NCBI RefSeq assembly: GCF_017991995.1
Contig: NZ_JAGOPN010000017.1
Coordinates: forward strand, 93,432-157,431
From: Pseudacidovorax sp.
GTDB lineage: Bacteria; Pseudomonadota; Gammaproteobacteria; Burkholderiales; Burkholderiaceae_C
Direction of reading: 5' to 3'
DNA length: 64,000 nt
Shown: in pieces, positions 60,593-64,000 of the stretch
Layout of the letters: every line of letters begins with the position of its first letter
Position numbering within the stretch: the stretch's first letter is position 1
Notes under the pieces: generated by a model
The model's input: the letters and a program-made list of their open reading frames with translations, nothing else
What the model was told of the DNA's origin: nothing
The model's database searches: none
Made by a program: the position numbers and the translations under genes

Positions 60593-61509
60593 TGCCGACC
60601 GCGCACGGCATGCAGACGGGGCCTTCGGGCCCCGTTTTCTTTGGTTGGCAGGCTGGCCGGTTCCAACTGGATCTGGCCCGGCCGCTGGTGATGGGCATCG
60701 TCAACGTGACGCCCGATTCCTTCTCGGACGGCGGCTCGCATGCCGATGTGTCTTCTGCGCTGGCGCACTGCGAACAACTCCTTTCCGAAGGGGCCGACAT
60801 TCTCGACATCGGTGGTGAATCCACCCGACCCGGAAGTCCCGCCGTGCCGCTGGAGGAAGAGCTTCGACGGGTCGTGCCGGTGATCCGCGAAGCGGTCCGG
60901 CTGGGTGTGCCGCTGTCCATCGACACCTACAAGCCGCAGGTGATGCAGGCCGTGCTCGACCTGGGCGCGGACATCGTCAACGACATCTGGAGCCTGCGGC
61001 AGCCAGGCGCCCGCGAGGTCGTGGCGGGCCATCCTCGCTGCGGCGTCTGCCTGATGCACATGCACCGCGATCCGCAGACCATGCAGGTGGCGCCCATGGA
61101 GGGCGACGCCGTGGCTCAGTCGATGGACTTTCTGGCGGAACAGGTGCGTCAGCTTCAAGCCTTGGGCGTGGCCGCCGAGCGCATCGTGATCGACCCTGGC
61201 GTGGGCTTCGGCAAGACCGTTGAGCAGAATTTCGCACTTCTGGCCCGCCAGCAGGCCTTCGCGCAACTTGGTTTCCCGATTCTTGCGGGATGGTCGCGAA
61301 AATCTGCGCTGGGTGCCGTCACCGGCCTGGCGGAGGCGTCGCAACGCGCCCTGCCCAGCGTGGTGGCTGCCGTGCTCGCGGCCGACCGCGGCGCTCGCGT
61401 GCTGCGTGTGCACGACGTGCGCGAGACGGTGCAGGGGTTGGCCGTGTGGTCAGCCATGCGGGCCCAGACTCCGGCCCCTCGACCACAACAACAAGAACCC
61501 GACACATGA
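60589..61509 (+). CDS. folP: Dihydropteroate synthase
   Basis: A 306-residue folate enzyme that joins 4-aminobenzoate to dihydropterin diphosphate. The first signature is [16 protein letters not shown], followed by [38 protein letters not shown], and [12 protein letters not shown]. In-frame ATGs at 60589, 60592 and 60610 are possible; the first overlaps the ftsH stop, implying coupling. The first 15 or so codons contain a perfect intrinsic terminator hairpin, so this stretch may be leader rather than protein. Downstream, folP overlaps glmM by 4 bases. Confidence 0.92.
   Translation: MMPTAHGMQTGPSGPVFFGWQAGRFQLDLARPLVMGIVNVTPDSFSDGGSHADVSSALAHCEQLLSEGADILDIGGESTRPGSPAVPLEEELRRVVPVIREAVRLGVPLSIDTYKPQVMQAVLDLGADIVNDIWSLRQPGAREVVAGHPRCGVCLMHMHRDPQTMQVAPMEGDAVAQSMDFLAEQVRQLQALGVAAERIVIDPGVGFGKTVEQNFALLARQQAFAQLGFPILAGWSRKSALGAVTGLAEASQRALPSVVAAVLAADRGARVLRVHDVRETVQGLAVWSAMRAQTPAPRPQQQEPDT
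60616..60642 (+). terminator. Intrinsic terminator at the ftsH-folP junction, inside folP
   Basis: A perfect 8-base-pair stem ACGGGGCC / GGCCCCGT with a TTCG tetraloop, followed by TTTCTTT. It begins 24 bases after the ftsH stop and lies within the first codons of every possible folP start. Confidence 0.85.
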
Positions 61510-62840
61510 CCAGACAGTATTTCGGCACGGACGGTATCCGTGGCACCGTGGGGCAGGCCCCGATCACTCCCGACTTCGTGCTGCGCCTCGCGCATGCGGT
61601 GGGGCGGGTGCTCAAGCGCAAGGAGGCGCGGCCCACCGTGCTCATCGGCAAGGACACGCGCATCTCTGGCTACATGCTGGAGTCGGCGATGGAGTCCGGC
61701 TTCAACTCCGCGGGCGTCGACGTGCTGCTGCTGGGGCCCTTGCCGACGCCGGGCGTGGCATACCTGACTCGTGCCCAGCGAGCCAGTCTTGGCGTCGTGA
61801 TCAGCGCGAGCCACAACGCCTATCCCGACAACGGCATCAAGTTCTTCAGCGCGCAAGGGACCAAGCTCAGCGACGAGTGGGAGGCCGAGGTTGAGGCTGC
61901 GCTGGCCGAGCCGCCCGTGTGGGTCGACTCCGCCGGGCTGGGCCGGGCGCGCCGGCTGAGCGATGCCGCGGGCCGCTACATCGAGTTCTGCAAGAGCACC
62001 TTCCCGACCGACCTCAGTCTGCGCGGCATGCGCCTGGTGGTGGACGCAGCGCACGGCGCGGCCTACCAGGTGGCGCCCAACATCTTCCACGAGTTGGGTG
62101 CGGATGTGGCCAGCATCGGCGTGCGGCCCGACGGACTCAACATCAACAAGGGCGTGGGTGCCACCCATCCCGGCGCCTTGGTGGCCGAGGTCAAGGCGCA
62201 GGGTGCGGATTACGGCATCGCGCTCGACGGCGACGCCGATCGCCTGCAGATGGTCGATGCGTCGGGGCGGCTGTTCAACGGCGACGAGCTGCTGTACCTG
62301 ATGGCCATGGACCGCGTGGCACGCGGCACGCCAGTGGAAGGCGTGGTCGGCACGCTGATGACCAACAAGGCGGTGGAGGTGGCCTTGCGTAAGGCCGGAA
62401 TCGACTTCGTCCGCGCCAAGGTGGGTGACCGCTATGTGCTGGAAGAGCTGGAGCGCCGCGGCTGGCTGCTGGGCGGCGAAGGCTCGGGCCACCTGCTGGC
62501 GCTGGACCGGCACACCACCGGCGATGGCCTGGTCAGCGCACTGCAGGTGCTCCAGGCCATCGTGCGTCGGGGGCGCAGCATGGCCGAGCTGCTGGCCGAG
62601 GTGCAGCTCTTCCCGCAGTGTCTGGTCAACGTGCGGCTCGCCCCTGGACAGGACTGGAAGGCCAATCAAGCCCTGGCCGAGGAAAGCGCCCGCGTGGAGA
62701 CCGAGTTGGGCGACCAGGGCCGCGTGCTGATCCGTGCCAGCGGCACGGAGCCGTTGCTGCGGGTGATGGTGGAAGCGTCCGAGGAGGCACGCGCCCACGC
62801 GCTGGCCTCGCGCATTGCGGCCACGGTCGCCGTCGCCTGA
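61506..62840 (+). CDS. glmM: Phosphoglucosamine mutase
   Basis: A 444-residue enzyme converting glucosamine-6-phosphate to glucosamine-1-phosphate for UDP-GlcNAc, and hence peptidoglycan and lipid A. The start is [17 protein letters not shown]. The active-site phosphoserine is Ser102 in [14 protein letters not shown], the same number as in E. coli. The metal loop is [10 protein letters not shown], the sugar-binding loop GGEGSGHLL, and the phosphate loop [14 protein letters not shown]. The ATG overlaps the folP stop (ATGA), the standard folP-glmM pair. Confidence 0.96.
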   Translation: MTRQYFGTDGIRGTVGQAPITPDFVLRLAHAVGRVLKRKEARPTVLIGKDTRISGYMLESAMESGFNSAGVDVLLLGPLPTPGVAYLTRAQRASLGVVISASHNAYPDNGIKFFSAQGTKLSDEWEAEVEAALAEPPVWVDSAGLGRARRLSDAAGRYIEFCKSTFPTDLSLRGMRLVVDAAHGAAYQVAPNIFHELGADVASIGVRPDGLNINKGVGATHPGALVAEVKAQGADYGIALDGDADRLQMVDASGRLFNGDELLYLMAMDRVARGTPVEGVVGTLMTNKAVEVALRKAGIDFVRAKVGDRYVLEELERRGWLLGGEGSGHLLALDRHTTGDGLVSALQVLQAIVRRGRSMAELLAEVQLFPQCLVNVRLAPGQDWKANQALAEESARVETELGDQGRVLIRASGTEPLLRVMVEASEEARAHALASRIAATVAVA

Positions 62841-62850
62841 GCCGGCGGAC

Positions 62851-63393
62851 ATGCAGGCGCGCGTCGCGGCCGTCCACGCCAGCACCGTGCATGGCTTCTC
62901 CAAGTTCGAGGAGGACCACATCGTGCTGGTCGAAGGGCAGGGGGTCGAAGGGGATGCCCATGTGGGCAAGACCGTGAAGCACCGCTCGCGCGTGGCCCGC
63001 AATCCGCAGCAGCCCAACTTGCGCCAGGTGCACCTGCTGCCTGCCGAACTGTTCGACGAGTTGCTGCCGAGGGGCTTCCCGGTCTTTCCCGGCGAAATGG
63101 GTGAGAACATCACGACGCGTGGCCTGGACCTTCTGAGCCTGCCGACCGGCACGCGGCTGCGGATCGGCGCAAGCGCCGAACTGATGCTCACGGGCCTGCG
63201 CAATCCATGCAAGCAGATCGACCGCTTCCAGCCCGGGTTGATGGCCGCAGTGCTGGACCGCGATGCCGAGGGCCATACCGTGCGCAAGGCAGGCGTGATG
63301 GCCATCGTGACCGCGGGTGGTTCGGTGGCCGCCGGTGACGCGATCACCGTCGTCCTGCCTGCACAACCCTATCGTCCCTTGGAACCTGTCTGA
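62851..63393 (+). CDS. MOSC-domain protein
   Basis: A 180-residue MOSC (molybdenum cofactor sulfurase C-terminal) domain protein. It contains VEGDAHVGKTVKHRSR, VHLLPAELFDELL, PGEMGENITTRGLDLLSLP and the conserved Cys in LTGLRNPCKQIDRF. MOSC proteins such as YiiM handle sulfur or reduce N-hydroxylated compounds with molybdenum cofactor. No Moco genes are nearby. The ATG at 62851 is 10 bases after glmM, and the stop shares one base with the next start. Confidence 0.88.
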   Translation: MQARVAAVHASTVHGFSKFEEDHIVLVEGQGVEGDAHVGKTVKHRSRVARNPQQPNLRQVHLLPAELFDELLPRGFPVFPGEMGENITTRGLDLLSLPTGTRLRIGASAELMLTGLRNPCKQIDRFQPGLMAAVLDRDAEGHTVRKAGVMAIVTAGGSVAAGDAITVVLPAQPYRPLEPV

Positions 63394-63872
63394 TGCGCAC
63401 CCACCTCGTCGACTACCTCGATCCGCAGCAGGCCGACGCGCTGGTGCGGCTGCTCGATGCCTATGCTTGCGATCCGGCCGGTGGTGGGCAACCGCTGGAC
63501 GCCGAAGCCAAACGCCAGTTGCCGGCCGCCCTTGCAGCCCGCCCGCAGGCCTTCAGCGTGCTGGCCTATGACGCGCAGAACGAGCCCGTCGGGCTCATCA
63601 ACTGCTTCGAAGGTTTTTCCACCTTTGCCTGCCGGCCGCTGGTGAATGTCCACGACGTGGTGGTGCTGGCGCATGCGCGCGGGCAGGGCGTGGCGCAGCA
63701 AATGCTGGCTGCCGTGGAGGAAGAGGCCCGCCGGCGCGGCGCCTGCAAGCTGACGCTGGAAGTGCTTTCGGGCAATGCGCCCGCGCTCAACGCCTACCGG
63801 CGCGCGGGTTTCGATGGCTACGAGCTCGACCCGGCGTACGGCAAGGCGATCTTCCTTCAGAAGAAGCTCTAG
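63393..63872 (+). CDS. GNAT-family N-acetyltransferase
   Basis: A 159-residue acetyltransferase. The acetyl-CoA loop is VVVLAHARGQGVAQQML, followed by the helix EEEARRRGACKLTLEV and the final NAPALNAYRRAGF motif. The substrate is unknown. It is translationally coupled to the MOSC gene. Its TAG stop overlaps, on the other strand, the stop of an IS481-type transposase, so the insertion edge lies immediately after this gene and the C-terminus (GKAIFLQKKL) appears natural. Confidence 0.88.
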   Translation: MRTHLVDYLDPQQADALVRLLDAYACDPAGGGQPLDAEAKRQLPAALAARPQAFSVLAYDAQNEPVGLINCFEGFSTFACRPLVNVHDVVVLAHARGQGVAQQMLAAVEEEARRRGACKLTLEVLSGNAPALNAYRRAGFDGYELDPAYGKAIFLQKKL

Positions 63873-64000
63873 CTGTCGAGTTGCAATAGGTTGTTCCCAC
63901 AAAGGCGGGAGGCTGGGGGCTTGTGCCCCAGAGCGCAGTGCGGGCGCTCGCAGTTGTAGTAGCGCAGGAAAGCGGGCAACCAAGCGGTGCGCTCGGCACT
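63869..64000 (-). CDS. IS481-family transposase, C-terminal end
   Basis: On the minus strand the last 43 codons of a transposase are visible, ending in TAG at 63869-63871. The motif FLRYYNCERPHCALG followed by KPPASRL and NNLLQLDS is the typical end of IS481/IS3-like DDE integrase cores. The catalytic residues and N-terminus lie outside the window. The gene reads toward the acetyltransferase gene. Confidence 0.85.
   Translation of the reverse strand, partial: SAERTAWLPAFLRYYNCERPHCALGHKPPASRLCGNNLLQLDS
63874..64000. mobile_element. Edge of an IS481-family insertion sequence
   Basis: The transposase 3' end reaches to within a few bases of the acetyltransferase stop. The terminal sequence starting TGTCGAGTTGCAA at 63874 begins with TG like IS481-type inverted repeats, so it is the probable element end. 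The other end and any target duplication are outside the window. Confidence 0.65.

Overview
This is a 64 kb, high-GC chromosomal window from a Gram-negative beta-proteobacterium. It most resembles the order Burkholderiales and probably the family Comamonadaceae. That placement rests on three things seen here: several Bug/TctC-type periplasmic binding proteins, the housekeeping block rpsB-tsf-pyrH-frr-uppS-cdsA-dxr-rseP-bamA-skp-lpxD-fabZ-lpxA-lpxB-rnhB, and the block carAB-greA-(DUF4149)-yhbY/rlmE-ftsH-folP-glmM. No phage, plasmid or CRISPR material is visible. The only mobile DNA is the edge of an IS481-family element at the right end.

Left third (1-20.9 kb), metabolic. The tail of glutathione-dependent formaldehyde dehydrogenase is followed by S-formylglutathione hydrolase (formaldehyde detoxification). 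A Bug protein and a LysR regulator face a flavin monooxygenase. rlmB and a small unknown protein follow. A second LysR regulator then diverges from a seven-gene acyl-CoA degradation operon: a FadB-type bifunctional enzyme, two different acyl-CoA dehydrogenases, a CaiB-type CoA transferase, a Bug protein, an acyl-CoA ligase and another Bug protein. The pair of dehydrogenases resembles the PimC/PimD dicarboxylate beta-oxidation type. A patatin, a CHRD lipoprotein and a two-component system close the region.

Middle (20.9-30.2 kb). A FetAB-type ABC transporter has suffered an internal deletion that fuses the end of fetA to the second half of fetB. rimO follows, then two identical tRNA-Leu(CAG) genes, each with its own promoter and terminator. 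Next come RNase R with an abnormal start region, an SDR oxidoreductase, the bifunctional NAD(P)HX repair enzyme and D-amino-acid dehydrogenase.

Right half (30.2-64 kb), essential functions. Translation factors, isoprenoid and phospholipid synthesis, outer-membrane assembly and lipid A synthesis run in one direction. They are followed by an RNA methyltransferase, a membrane diguanylate cyclase and carAB. The conserved carAB-greA-yhbY stretch is interrupted twice: by an AraC regulator plus hydrolase, and by a Kdo hydroxylase plus glycosyltransferase. Then come ftsH, folP, glmM, a MOSC protein, an acetyltransferase and the IS edge.

I did not find an obviously new multi-gene system. The most unusual signals are regulatory or structural: a promoter-plus-terminator leader before greA (like E. 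coli GraL), a strong terminator inside the start of folP, the fetAB deletion, the duplicated tRNA-Leu locus whose promoter overlaps the abnormal rnr start, and an LpxA with Phe at the acyl-chain ruler position.
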